Part shown: in pieces, positions 41,657 through 48,391 of the stretch
Position numbering within the stretch: position 1 is the first letter of the stretch
Layout of the letters: every line of letters begins with the position of its first letter
Source of the DNA: Actinoplanes philippinensis
GTDB taxonomy: Bacteria > Actinomycetota > Actinomycetes > Mycobacteriales > Micromonosporaceae
DNA length: 64,000 nucleotides
Assembly (NCBI RefSeq): GCF_900113015.1
Contig: NZ_FONV01000010.1
Coordinates: forward strand, 310,001-374,000
Reading direction: 5' to 3'
The notes under the pieces: model-generated
What the model saw: the letters and a program-made list of their open reading frames with translations, nothing else
The model's database searches: none
What the model was told of the DNA's origin: nothing
Program-made: the position numbers and the translations under genes

Positions 41657-42870
41657 GGGTTTCCTCCCGTTGCGCGGTTTCTGACACTCGGTTCGGCGGT
41701 GTCAGAACCGAAACCACCGATGACCTGCTGTTCTGACACTTCTGACACTTCTGACACGGTGCTGAGCGGAGCGGCGTAGCGACCGCGGCCGAGCTTGATC
41801 AGCCGCCCCGCCTCCACCTGGCGTCGCAGGTACTGGTGGCTGTCCTTGCCGAACTTCTCGGCGACCGCGCCCGCAGTGATGCCGCCCGGGCCGGCTGCGT
41901 GGACGAACTCGACGACGCCCATCGTGGTCTCGGAGACACCCGCACTCTCCTGCCGCTGGCGGGCAGCCGCGGCCGCTGCGGCGAGGTTCGCGCCGTCGAG
42001 CTGCCACGAGACGCCGTCGACGAGCCGGAGCGCGTACTCGGCTTCCGGCACCTCGCGGCCGGTCACCATGAGCAGGCCGTCGGTGGACTGCCGCTTCCGG
42101 GCGAGCACGACGATGGTGTCTGCGGCGCCAGCCAGGCCGTTGGTGCCGCTGACGGCGTCGACGAAGTCTTCGCTGACGGCCTTGCGATCGTGGTGCAGCA
42201 CGACCAGGGCGAGCCCGGGCCGCTCGTCGGCGATCCGCTTCAGGTCGCCACCGACGCGGTAGTCGCGCTGGTAGGCGGACTCGCCGGGTGCGGCCTGTGG
42301 CATCACCTTGCCGAGCGTGTCGAGCACGACCATGGCGGTATCCGGGTAGCGCCGAAGGAACGCCCGGATGGTGCTGAACAACCGCCCGGGCGCCACGGTG
42401 GTCAGGTAGGAAAACGTGCCGGGGATCGGCTCGTCGTCGAGCAGGCGCCGGGAACGGTCCTGCATGCGGCGGTCGCCGTCCTCGAGGGCGAGGTACAGCA
42501 CGCGGCGCGGCGGCCCGGCGGGGATGCTGCCGAGGATCCGGCCGCCGGCGGCGACGTCGAGCAGGGTGCTCAGGATCAGCCACGACTTACCGGCCTTGGG
42601 CGGCCCGACCAGCAGGGTCAGACCCTCCGGGAGCAGGCCGGGTACGGCGTACCGCAGCGGCGGGAAGTCCTGCTGATCGAGCCACGAACCGTCGCGGATG
42701 CCCGCCAACAGCTCGTCATCCAAAGCTGTGTCAGAAGTGTCAGAAGTGTCAGATTGCCTGCTCAGAGGCGGTTTCGGTTCTGACACTGTTGGCGGCGTGT
42801 CAGAAACCGGTCCGGCCTTCCGCTGACGTTCGCTGGCGGCAATAGCCGCCTGCATGGCCTTGCTCGTCAC
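41653..42870 (-). CDS. AAA-family replicative ATPase (RepA-like)
   Basis: 405 residues: a low-complexity N-terminus (VSDTPPTVSEPKPPLSRQSD), Walker A LLVGPPKAGKSWLI, Walker B-like TAMVVLDTLGKV, LVVLHHDRKAVSEDF, and a C-terminal winged-helix-like part (AEKFGKDSHQYLRRQVEAGR). This is the RepA/RSF1010-like RecA-fold helicase class (AAA_25) common in phage replication modules. Both coding ends are made of iteron repeats, giving SDTSDTSDT near the N-terminus and VSEVSEVSE near the C-terminus. Confidence 0.85.
   Translation of the reverse strand: MTSKAMQAAIAASERQRKAGPVSDTPPTVSEPKPPLSRQSDTSDTSDTALDDELLAGIRDGSWLDQQDFPPLRYAVPGLLPEGLTLLVGPPKAGKSWLILSTLLDVAAGGRILGSIPAGPPRRVLYLALEDGDRRMQDRSRRLLDDEPIPGTFSYLTTVAPGRLFSTIRAFLRRYPDTAMVVLDTLGKVMPQAAPGESAYQRDYRVGGDLKRIADERPGLALVVLHHDRKAVSEDFVDAVSGTNGLAGAADTIVVLARKRQSTDGLLMVTGREVPEAEYALRLVDGVSWQLDGANLAAAAAAARQRQESAGVSETTMGVVEFVHAAGPGGITAGAVAEKFGKDSHQYLRRQVEAGRLIKLGRGRYAAPLSTVSEVSEVSEQQVIGGFGSDTAEPSVRNRATGGNP
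41679..41757. repeat. Iteron block at the 3' end of the ATPase gene
   Basis: Five copies of TTCTGACAC: 41679-41687, inverted at 41699-41707, then three exact tandem copies (41731-41757). The order and spacing are mirrored by the block at 42728-42805. Candidate origin or Rep-binding site. Confidence 0.75.
42728..42805. repeat. Iteron block at the 5' end of the ATPase gene
   Basis: GTGTCAGAA at 42728-42736 and 42737-42745, a variant at 42746-42754 (last base T), TTCTGACAC at 42778-42786 and GTGTCAGAA at 42797-42805. It is the reverse-complement arrangement of the block 970 bp away, including a shared GGTTTCGG before the single copy. Confidence 0.75.
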
Positions 42871-43208
42871 GCGACCGCCCCCAGCTGGCGAACGGGCGCC
42901 CCGGTCTCCCAGTCCACCGGCCCACCGCGGTACACCCGGTACGGGCGCCCCTCGCGCTCAGCGCGCAGCCGTGCGGCCCGGTCGACCGCGGCCAGCTCGG
43001 CGGCGATCCGCTCCGCCCGGGTCGGCGGGGCGCCGTGGTGTCGCGCCCAGCTCGCCAGCATCTCGCCTTCGGCGTACGCCGCCCGGAAGCGGAGACCGGA
43101 CTCGAACGCCAGGTCGATCAGGTAGGCGACCTGCTCGCGGGTGAAGGTCTCCTGTTCACCGAGCAGCGCCTCGCCCGCCCGCAGCACCGTGCCCGCGTCC
43201 CGCCTCAT
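42867..43208 (-). CDS. Hypothetical protein of the satellite
   Basis: 113 residues (MRRDAGTVLRAGEALLGEQE; FTREQVAYLIDLAFESGLRF), helical, overlapping both neighbours by four bases. It resembles small helical proteins found beside actinophage replication genes; function unknown. Confidence 0.6.
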   Translation of the reverse strand: MRRDAGTVLRAGEALLGEQETFTREQVAYLIDLAFESGLRFRAAYAEGEMLASWARHHGAPPTRAERIAAELAAVDRAARLRAEREGRPYRVYRGGPVDWETGAPVRQLGAVA

Positions 43209-43417
43209 TCGGCACGCTCCAGCGCGAGCAGGGCACTCCCGATGACGGCCCGCTCGGTGTACCCAAGCGTGAAGCCCATGGCCTCGTAGTCGATCGTCGT
43301 GAGCCGGTCGGATGGTCGCCGGTGGCCGCGCGCACGGTCTACGCTGAGAGCCAGGTCGCCAGCCTGCTCGATCGCCGCTCTGCCATCCGCGGGGCGGCGT
43401 TCTTCTTCGGTCGCCAT
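43205..43417 (-). CDS. Hypothetical small protein
   Basis: 70 residues from ATG 43417 (MATEEERRPADGRAAIEQAG), ending YTERAVIGSALLALERAE. A GTG at 43423 that overlaps the preceding stop is an alternative start. Unknown function; part of the overlapping excisionase-to-helicase operon. Confidence 0.55.
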   Translation of the reverse strand: MATEEERRPADGRAAIEQAGDLALSVDRARGHRRPSDRLTTIDYEAMGFTLGYTERAVIGSALLALERAE

Positions 43418-43419
43418 GG

Positions 43420-43608
43420 TCACGCCGCCGCCGACTGCTCGGCGTGCTCGGCGAGCCACCGGTCGACTTCTTCCCAGCGGTATCGCACGTGCCGACCGAC
43501 GGTGTGCCAGCCCGGGCCGGTCTTGCGGTAGCGCCAGGTCTCCAGGGTCCTCAGGGAGACCCCGAGGTAGGTGCTGATCTCGTCCGGTGTTGCCAACGCT
43601 CGCTTCAT
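43420..43608 (-). CDS. Excisionase-like HTH_17 protein
   Basis: 62 residues: LATPDEISTYLGVSLRTLET then WRYRKTGPGWHTVGRHVRYR and WEEVDRWLAEH. This is a canonical MerR/HTH_17 winged helix. Its place at the head of the leftward operon, divergent from repressor and integrase, suits a directionality factor or early regulator. Confidence 0.8.
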   Translation of the reverse strand: MKRALATPDEISTYLGVSLRTLETWRYRKTGPGWHTVGRHVRYRWEEVDRWLAEHAEQSAAA

Positions 43609-43630
43609 GCTGTTTCCGTTCTGGAATCAT

Positions 43631-43704
43631 CCGTTCGCGATCTAGGAACGGGTGAATGCGAGTCTGGGCGAGAGGTTGCGTGTTTGTCAAACGGTCTCTA
43701 CTGT
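43631..43704 (+). promoter_or_regulatory. Repressor promoter and operators, leaderless
   Basis: TTGCGT (43676-43681), a 17-bp spacer, TACTGT (43699-43704), then seven bases to the ATG at 43712, implying a leaderless mRNA. The spacer holds GTTTG-T-CAAAC (43682-43692). A second palindrome CCGTTC-N9-GAACGG (43631-43651) lies between the divergent genes. Both are candidate repressor sites. Confidence 0.6.
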
Positions 43705-43711
43705 TCGCGTT

Positions 43712-44194
43712 ATGGAAACAGTTGAGGCCGTCGTGGCACGGAACGTGCGGCGACTGCGCGAGGCGCGACGGCATACCGTGCGCTCGCTGTCGACCCGCCT
43801 GGGTGAGATCGGCCGGCCGATCCTGCCGTCCGGCATCACGAAGATCGAGGACGGGACGCGCCGTGTTGACGTCGGCGACCTGGTCGCGCTCGCCGAGGTC
43901 CTCGGCGTCTCGCCGGCGACCCTGCTGATGCCGGGCGCCCCGGACGGCGACAAATCGTGGCGGGCACGGTGGCGATGGATGCACGGCACAGCGCCGCTAC
44001 CTGACGCAGAGACCGACCCCGAGGAATTCCACCGGACCAACCGGCCGTACGAGGACCCGAACCCGATCAAGGCGGCCAGCAACCAGCTCAACGAGATCGC
44101 GGCGGTACTGTCGAGCGGCAACATCGCGCTCGTGTCCTTCGTCGCCGATGACGGCAGCGTGTGGGACCTGGAGAAGCGTGATGGCAGTCGATGA
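43712..44194 (+). CDS. XRE-type HTH transcriptional regulator (satellite repressor)
   Basis: 160 residues from ATG 43712. An N-terminal Cro/CI-like HTH is visible (VARNVRRLREARRHTVRSLS; ITKIEDGTRRVDVGDLVALA; VLGVSPATLLMPG), followed by an element-specific C-terminal domain (NPIKAASNQLNEIAAVLSSG). It overlaps the integrase start by 14 bases, so repressor and integrase are probably cotranscribed. It likely controls the divergent excisionase-replication operon. Confidence 0.8.
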   Translation: METVEAVVARNVRRLREARRHTVRSLSTRLGEIGRPILPSGITKIEDGTRRVDVGDLVALAEVLGVSPATLLMPGAPDGDKSWRARWRWMHGTAPLPDAETDPEEFHRTNRPYEDPNPIKAASNQLNEIAAVLSSGNIALVSFVADDGSVWDLEKRDGSR

Positions 44195-45398
44195 TCTCTG
44201 GTACCTGAAGGGCAAGGGACCTGACGGCGAGCGGCTGCCGTCGAAGCGGCACGGCCGCGGGAAGCGCTGGCGCGTCCGGTACACCGACGACACCGGGGTG
44301 GCCCGGGAACGTCTGTTCGACCGCAAGGCCGATGCCGACCGCTGGGATGCGACCACCCGGGCGGATGTCGCCCGCGGGGTGTACGTCGACCCGGACGCCG
44401 GAAAGGTCACCGTGAAGGCGTACGGCGAGCAGTGGCGCGCGAACCAGCTTCACCGCGACTCCACGGCCGAACGAGTCGAGCGGGCGTTACGGGTGCACGT
44501 CTACCCGGTCATAGGGGCGCTTCCCATGGCCCGGGTCCGCCGGACCAGCATTCAGACCTGGGTGAAGGACCGGACACAGGTCTTGGAGCCGAGCACGCTT
44601 CGGGTCGTGTACTCCTACCTGGCCTCGATGTTCCTCGCGGCCGCGATTGACCGCGTGATCGGCGTGAACCCGTGCCAGGGGATCCAGCTACCCGACGTGG
44701 CCAGGACGGACCTGTTCGTGCCGACCGCCGACCAGGTTTACGCGCTCTCGGACGTCTTCGCCGGGCCGAACGGGAAGCAGGGGCGATACCAGGCCCAACC
44801 GGTGGCCGCAGCTGCCACCGGGCTACGGCAGGGCGAACTCTGGGGCCTGGAGCTCGAGCACGTCGACTTCCTTCGCCGGAGGGTCACGGTCGCGCAGCAG
44901 CTCAAGGTGATCGCGGGTCGCAAGCCGTTCCTGGCGCCGACGAAGACGCCGGAGAGCTGTCGCACGGTCGACCTGAGCCAGGTCGGCGCCGAGGCGTTTG
45001 CTCAGCACATCGAGGCGTTCCCGATCACCGAGGTCGAGATCGACGACGAGACCAACCCGCGGAAGCCGATCCGGCGCAAGGCGAAGCTGATCTTCCTGAA
45101 CAACAACGGCGACCCGATGAACCGGTCCGGGTGGTCGCACGTGTGGACGCCGGCGGTCGCCCGGGCCGGGCTGCCGAAGGGCTTCGGCTTCCACGCTCTG
45201 CGGCACTACTTCGCGACGGTCCTGATCCACGGCGGCGCCAGCGTGAAGACGGTCCAGCTCGCCCTCGGCCACACCACGCCGACGATCACGCTCAACACCT
45301 ACGTCGGGCACTGGCCGGACGCCGTCGAGACGACCCGGACCCTGATCGACTCGGCGTTGCGCCGGCCCACCGCGGCCACCCTGGCGGCGGTGCAGTGA
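44181..45398 (+). CDS. Tyrosine site-specific integrase (satellite)
   Basis: 405 residues from ATG 44181 (MAVDDLWYLKGKGPDGERLP), with GGAG upstream. AP2-like arm-binding N-terminus, core-binding domain (~75-160) and catalytic domain with R (TGLRQGELWGLE), HALRHYFAT, LGHTTPTIT and the nucleophile tyrosine in LNTYVGHW. It lies 80 bp from the right att core, as expected for a cis-acting integrase. Confidence 0.93.
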   Translation: MAVDDLWYLKGKGPDGERLPSKRHGRGKRWRVRYTDDTGVARERLFDRKADADRWDATTRADVARGVYVDPDAGKVTVKAYGEQWRANQLHRDSTAERVERALRVHVYPVIGALPMARVRRTSIQTWVKDRTQVLEPSTLRVVYSYLASMFLAAAIDRVIGVNPCQGIQLPDVARTDLFVPTADQVYALSDVFAGPNGKQGRYQAQPVAAAATGLRQGELWGLELEHVDFLRRRVTVAQQLKVIAGRKPFLAPTKTPESCRTVDLSQVGAEAFAQHIEAFPITEVEIDDETNPRKPIRRKAKLIFLNNNGDPMNRSGWSHVWTPAVARAGLPKGFGFHALRHYFATVLIHGGASVKTVQLALGHTTPTITLNTYVGHWPDAVETTRTLIDSALRRPTAATLAAVQ

Positions 45399-45407
45399 TG
45401 GGCCGGG

Positions 45408-45425
45408 CTGTGCCGGATCTGTGCC
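45408..45425 (+). promoter_or_regulatory. Integrase arm-type site, right end
   Basis: CTGTGCCGGATCTGTGCC, 17/18 identical and in the same orientation as 36387-36404. After excision the two would flank the 16-bp core in attP. Confidence 0.6.
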
Positions 45426-45479
45426 CGCGACCGTGGCGGGTCGCCCCGCTGCTGGTCACGGGCATGATCCTGCTGGTTA

Positions 45480-45495
45480 TCAGCGGTAGTTGTTG
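45480..45495. repeat. attR core of the satellite
   Basis: TCAGCGGTAGTTGTTG; on the minus strand it encodes the last yajQ codons (Asn-Asn-Tyr-Arg-stop), so insertion leaves the protein intact. Confidence 0.85.
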
Positions 45496-45971
45496 AACTG
45501 GAGGGCGACGCCGAAGTCCTCCTGCTTGAGCAGGGCGATCACGGCCTGCAGGTCGTCCCGCTTCTTGCCGGTGACCCGCAGCTGGTCGCCCTGGATCTGC
45601 GCCTGCACACCCTTGGGCCCCTCGTCGCGGATCTTCTTGCTGATCGCCTTGGCCTTGTCGGCCTCGATCCCCTCGACCACCTTCAGGTCGATCTTCCACG
45701 TCTTGCCGGACTGCCGGGGCTCCCCCGCGTCCAGCGACTTCAGCGAGATGTTGCGCTTCACCAGCTTCTCCTTGAAGACGTCGAGCGCGGCCGTGGCCCG
45801 CTCCTCGGTCTCCGAGGTGATCGTGAACGCCTCCCCCGACTTGGCGAGACTCGTCCCGGTGCCCCGGAAGTCGAACCGGGTCCCGAGCTCCTTCTCCGCC
45901 TGGTTGAAAGCGTTGTCGACCTCCTGCCGGTCGACCTTGCTGACGATGTCGAACGACGGGTTGGCTGCCAT
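45480..45971 (-). CDS. yajQ: YajQ family nucleotide-binding protein (DUF520)
   Basis: 163 residues (ANPSFDIVSKVDRQEVDNAF; FDFRGTGTSLAKSGEAFTIT; IRDEGPKGVQAQIQGDQLRV; ending FGVALQFNNYR). Two ferredoxin-like domains. Members bind c-di-GMP or RNA in other bacteria. The last 16 bases are the satellite's attachment core, so the gene is complete but has lost its own downstream terminator to the far side of the insert. Confidence 0.95.
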   Translation of the reverse strand: MAANPSFDIVSKVDRQEVDNAFNQAEKELGTRFDFRGTGTSLAKSGEAFTITSETEERATAALDVFKEKLVKRNISLKSLDAGEPRQSGKTWKIDLKVVEGIEADKAKAISKKIRDEGPKGVQAQIQGDQLRVTGKKRDDLQAVIALLKQEDFGVALQFNNYR

Positions 45972-46053
45972 GATCAGACTCCTGCGGCTGGATGCTTGTC
46001 GATGCTTACAGCGGGCTCACGGGGCCCCGCGACATGCCGACCGTACCCGGTTG

Positions 46054-46081
46054 TTGATGCGGTTCGCGCTACGGCTATTCT
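46054..46081 (+). promoter_or_regulatory. tRNA-Tyr promoter
   Basis: TTGATG (46054-46059), a 16-bp spacer and TATTCT (46076-46081), 37 bp before the tRNA start. Confidence 0.55.
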
Positions 46082-46118
46082 TATGTCCGCCGCCGCGGGA
46101 GACCGTGGTGGTTGCCCA

Positions 46119-46199
46119 GGCGGGTTGCCCGAGCGGCCAATGGGAGCGGACTGTAAATCCGTCGCGAAAGCTACAGAGGTTCGAATCCTCTACCCGCCA
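46119..46199 (+). tRNA. tRNA-Tyr (GTA), 3' half supplied by the integrated element
   Basis: An 81-nt tRNA with a long variable arm, as expected for bacterial Tyr: GGCGGGTTGCCCGAGCGGCC, anticodon GTA in loop CTGTAAA, T-loop TTCGAAT, acceptor GGCGGGT/ACCCGCC and discriminator A. Bases from 46150 onward are duplicated at 63033, so the intact gene uses element-derived 3' sequence. Confidence 0.96.
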
Positions 46200-46206
46200 C
46201 AGGCAG
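46150..46206. repeat. attL of the AICE (57 bp)
   Basis: Identical to 63033-63089; it starts in the tRNA-Tyr anticodon stem and ends seven bases past the tRNA. Flanking bases differ on each side. Confidence 0.95.
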
Positions 46207-46210
46207 GTAA

Positions 46211-46252
46211 AAGAAGCCCTTCACCAGCGGAAACGTCGGTGAAGGGCTTCTT
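46211..46252 (+). terminator. Element-borne terminator behind tRNA-Tyr
   Basis: A perfect 15-bp stem AAGAAGCCCTTCACC and complement with loop AGCGGAAACGTC, followed by TCG. It replaces the tRNA's original terminator, now at 63092-63135, with which it shares the ACCAGCGGAAACG loop core. Confidence 0.8.
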
Positions 46253-46321
46253 TCGTTGGTCCCACTGGGTCTCACCCGGAACCGCTCAATCTCACTGGTC
46301 GTGTCGTATACGTGTCGGCGA

Positions 46322-47737
46322 TCAGGCGGCGTTCTGAGCGGCCGACTGTGTCAGGCCGAGAGCCGCTTCGACCCGCCGACGGGACGCCTCGTCCTGCCCG
46401 TAGATGCACTTCGCATACACCCGCATGAGGACGTGGACGCTGTGTCCGGCCCACTCGGCGACCTGGGTCGCGGGGACGCCCGCATTCAGCCAGAGCGACA
46501 CGGCAGCGTGCCGCAGGTCGTAGGGACGCTTCGCGAGCGGCGACCGAAGTTGCACGGGCGTGAGGGTGGCCTCGCGCGCGTCGCGCCACGCCTTGCCGTA
46601 GGAGTTACTGGGGATGGGCTGGCCGAGCGTCGGCACGTAGCGCCCACCCGGGCCGCGTCGGGTGACGAACAGCCTGCCGTCGGGTGCCGGCTTGTACTTG
46701 CCGATGTGGTGGTCGAGCAGGGCGCAGAGAGGCGGCGGTGCGGGGACCGGACGCGTCGCGCTCTTGGCCCGGTGCTTGAGCCCGCGACGCTCGATGGTGC
46801 CGGCCTCGTCGCCCCACCCGCGCCCAACGGCGACCGTCGAACCGGTGAGGTTCAAGACGCCCCACCCGCCCTCTACCTTGGGTCGCTCGTACTCGTCCTC
46901 CCTGAGGTTCAGCACCTCCTCGGGCCGCAGCGCCGCGTAGTACATGCAGCCGAAGAACGCCACCAGTTCGGGCGTGCGGTCGCGAACGGCGGCAAGTAGC
47001 GCGCGAGCTTGCGCCGGGTTGACCACCGCCTTTCGATCGACCTCATCGTCATGCTTCGGGGCGATCCAGCTCACGAGCGACAGCGGGTGGACCTCCAGTA
47101 GCCGCAGCTCGACCGCGTACTTGAGCGCGCCCGAGAAAATCGCGCGCTTCCGGGCGATGGTGCTCGGGGAGGCCGCTCCGCCGTCCTTCATACGGAGCGC
47201 GATCGTGTCGAGGCACTTCCTGATCAGGGCGGCGTCGGTCAGGGCGGACAGGTCGACGGTGTTGGATTCCAGCCACCGTACGGCCGTGGCCAACTCGGCG
47301 GGAGGGTCGCCGGCGTCGCGACGTGCCTTGTTGAACGACCAGCCGTAGAGGGCGGCTCGGATTGCCTTGTCGCTCGGCGCTCCCCGGGTGGTCGACAGCA
47401 GCACGGGCGTGACGGTGGCCAGCGCCTCGGCGATGCCCTTGCGGTGCTTGGCTGAGGCGCGCGGCCACTTGACATCGACGTAGGCAATTGCGTGGTCGTA
47501 CCACGACCGGGCGTTGAGCGCGCGGGCCATCGGCTCGGGCAGACCGCGCGTCTCGTCGAACGCGACGCCCTCTCGTTGAGCGACGACCAACTTCGATCGG
47601 AAGCTGTCGGCGAGTGCCCGAGTCGCGAACGTGTCCCGGAACGGCTTGCCGGCGACGACCCATCGGACCGTGTATGAGGTGCCCTTCGCGAGCTTGTTGA
47701 CCAGCACGCTGTGAACGCGGACATCGAAAGTGCTCAT
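46322..47737 (-). CDS. Tyrosine site-specific integrase (AICE)
   Basis: 471 residues. N-terminal arm-binding part (GTSYTVRWVVAGKPFRDTFA), core-binding domain (~90-230), catalytic domain with R (AALRPEEVLNL), PYDLRHAAVSLW in the HxxR position, WAGHSVHVLMRVYA (His and nucleophile Tyr). It integrates and, with the overlapping excisionase, excises the element at tRNA-Tyr. It lies 116 bp from attL. Confidence 0.93.
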   Translation of the reverse strand: MSTFDVRVHSVLVNKLAKGTSYTVRWVVAGKPFRDTFATRALADSFRSKLVVAQREGVAFDETRGLPEPMARALNARSWYDHAIAYVDVKWPRASAKHRKGIAEALATVTPVLLSTTRGAPSDKAIRAALYGWSFNKARRDAGDPPAELATAVRWLESNTVDLSALTDAALIRKCLDTIALRMKDGGAASPSTIARKRAIFSGALKYAVELRLLEVHPLSLVSWIAPKHDDEVDRKAVVNPAQARALLAAVRDRTPELVAFFGCMYYAALRPEEVLNLREDEYERPKVEGGWGVLNLTGSTVAVGRGWGDEAGTIERRGLKHRAKSATRPVPAPPPLCALLDHHIGKYKPAPDGRLFVTRRGPGGRYVPTLGQPIPSNSYGKAWRDAREATLTPVQLRSPLAKRPYDLRHAAVSLWLNAGVPATQVAEWAGHSVHVLMRVYAKCIYGQDEASRRRVEAALGLTQSAAQNAA

Positions 47738-47922
47738 GCGGCCTGCTGCTCCTCACGGCTCGACAGCCACGCGTCGAAGTCGGTACGGCGGATGCGGAGC
47801 TGCCCATTCGGCAGCTTGTAGGTACGGGGTGCCTGGCCGAGCGCCTTCCAGCGGAAGAAGGTCGACTTCGGAACGTCCAGCTCGGCGAGGAAGTCGGTCA
47901 AGGTCAGAAAGGTGCGTGCCAT
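47734..47922 (-). CDS. Excisionase (HTH_17)
   Basis: 62 residues from ATG 47922 (ARTFLTLTDFLAELDVPKST; FFRWKALGQAPRTYKLPNGQ; RIRRTDFDAWL). Classic Xis of AICEs; overlaps the integrase start by four bases, so the two are translationally coupled. Confidence 0.9.
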   Translation of the reverse strand: MARTFLTLTDFLAELDVPKSTFFRWKALGQAPRTYKLPNGQLRIRRTDFDAWLSSREEQQAA

Positions 47923-48079
47923 GGGGTCCGGCCTCCCTGGGAGAGGGCATATTGGGGCAACCCATGGCGGCGCTGACCGCCGAACGGGAGCGGCGGACCT
48001 CCCTTCCATGGGTGTCTAGCTGGTTAGGGAGAGAGGGCCGTACATCGGCCCGTTGAGAGCGCCGTAGAGCCAAGATCAG

Positions 48080-48100
48080 GGCTACCCGAGGGGTAGCCCA
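48080..48100. promoter_or_regulatory. Inverted repeat upstream of xis-int
   Basis: GGGCTACCC-GAG-GGGTAGCCC, perfect 9-bp arms, 158 bp before xis. Operator or terminator of the upstream replication operon. Confidence 0.45.
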
Positions 48101-48180
48101 TGGCTCGGATCGGCTGTGTGGCTTTCAGGCGGTCGGGATTTCGGCGTGGGTCGGCGGGTGATGTCCCGTTGTGGGCGTGA

Positions 48181-48391
48181 AGCCGTCCCAAGCCGTCCCA
48201 GCCGTCCCAGTGCAGGTCAGCCCTGGGACGGCTTGCAAGGCTGGGACGGCTTAAGCCGTCCCACGGACATCAACTAGCGGCGGGGGCATCTCGGTGTCGA
48301 GGGCGAGTTGGGACGGCTCAAGCCGTCCCACGAGGACAAGCCGTCCCGGGCCTGAGCTGGGATGGGACGGCTGGGACGGCTCGGGACGGCT
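48181..48391. repeat. Iteron array of the AICE (12 copies of AGCCGTCCC)
   Basis: Copies at 48181, 48191, 48200, 48254, 48320, 48339 (direct) and 48225, 48243, 48310, 48364, 48373, 48383 (inverted), six each way. The array covers the last ~140 coding bases of the DUF3631 gene and the 70 bp beyond. Probable replication origin or partition/transfer site. Confidence 0.8.

Larger units (their letters stand above)
36261..45495. mobile_element. Capsid-bearing phage-satellite-like island integrated in the 3' end of yajQ
   Basis: A 9.2-kb element bounded by 16-bp direct repeats TCAGCGGTAGTTGTTG, the right copy being the last codons of yajQ. Gene content: tyrosine integrase beside the right end, excisionase-like HTH, divergent XRE-type repressor, AAA replicative ATPase with iterons, HNH nuclease, HK97-type capsid protein, and small orphan genes. 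No terminase large subunit, portal, protease or tail gene is visible, so it is not a complete prophage; a satellite using a helper phage, or a reduced prophage, fits. Confidence 0.85.

Noticed and set aside
45399..45479. 32-codon rightward frame between integrase and attR
   Set aside because: It would start just after the integrase stop and run across the att core; no independent support.
36261..45495. Complete prophage
   Set aside because: No recognisable terminase, portal, protease, tail or lysis genes, and only 9.2 kb.
48181..48391. CRISPR array
   Set aside because: The repeats are 9-mers in both orientations with irregular spacing, not 25-40-bp direct repeats with unique spacers; no cas genes.
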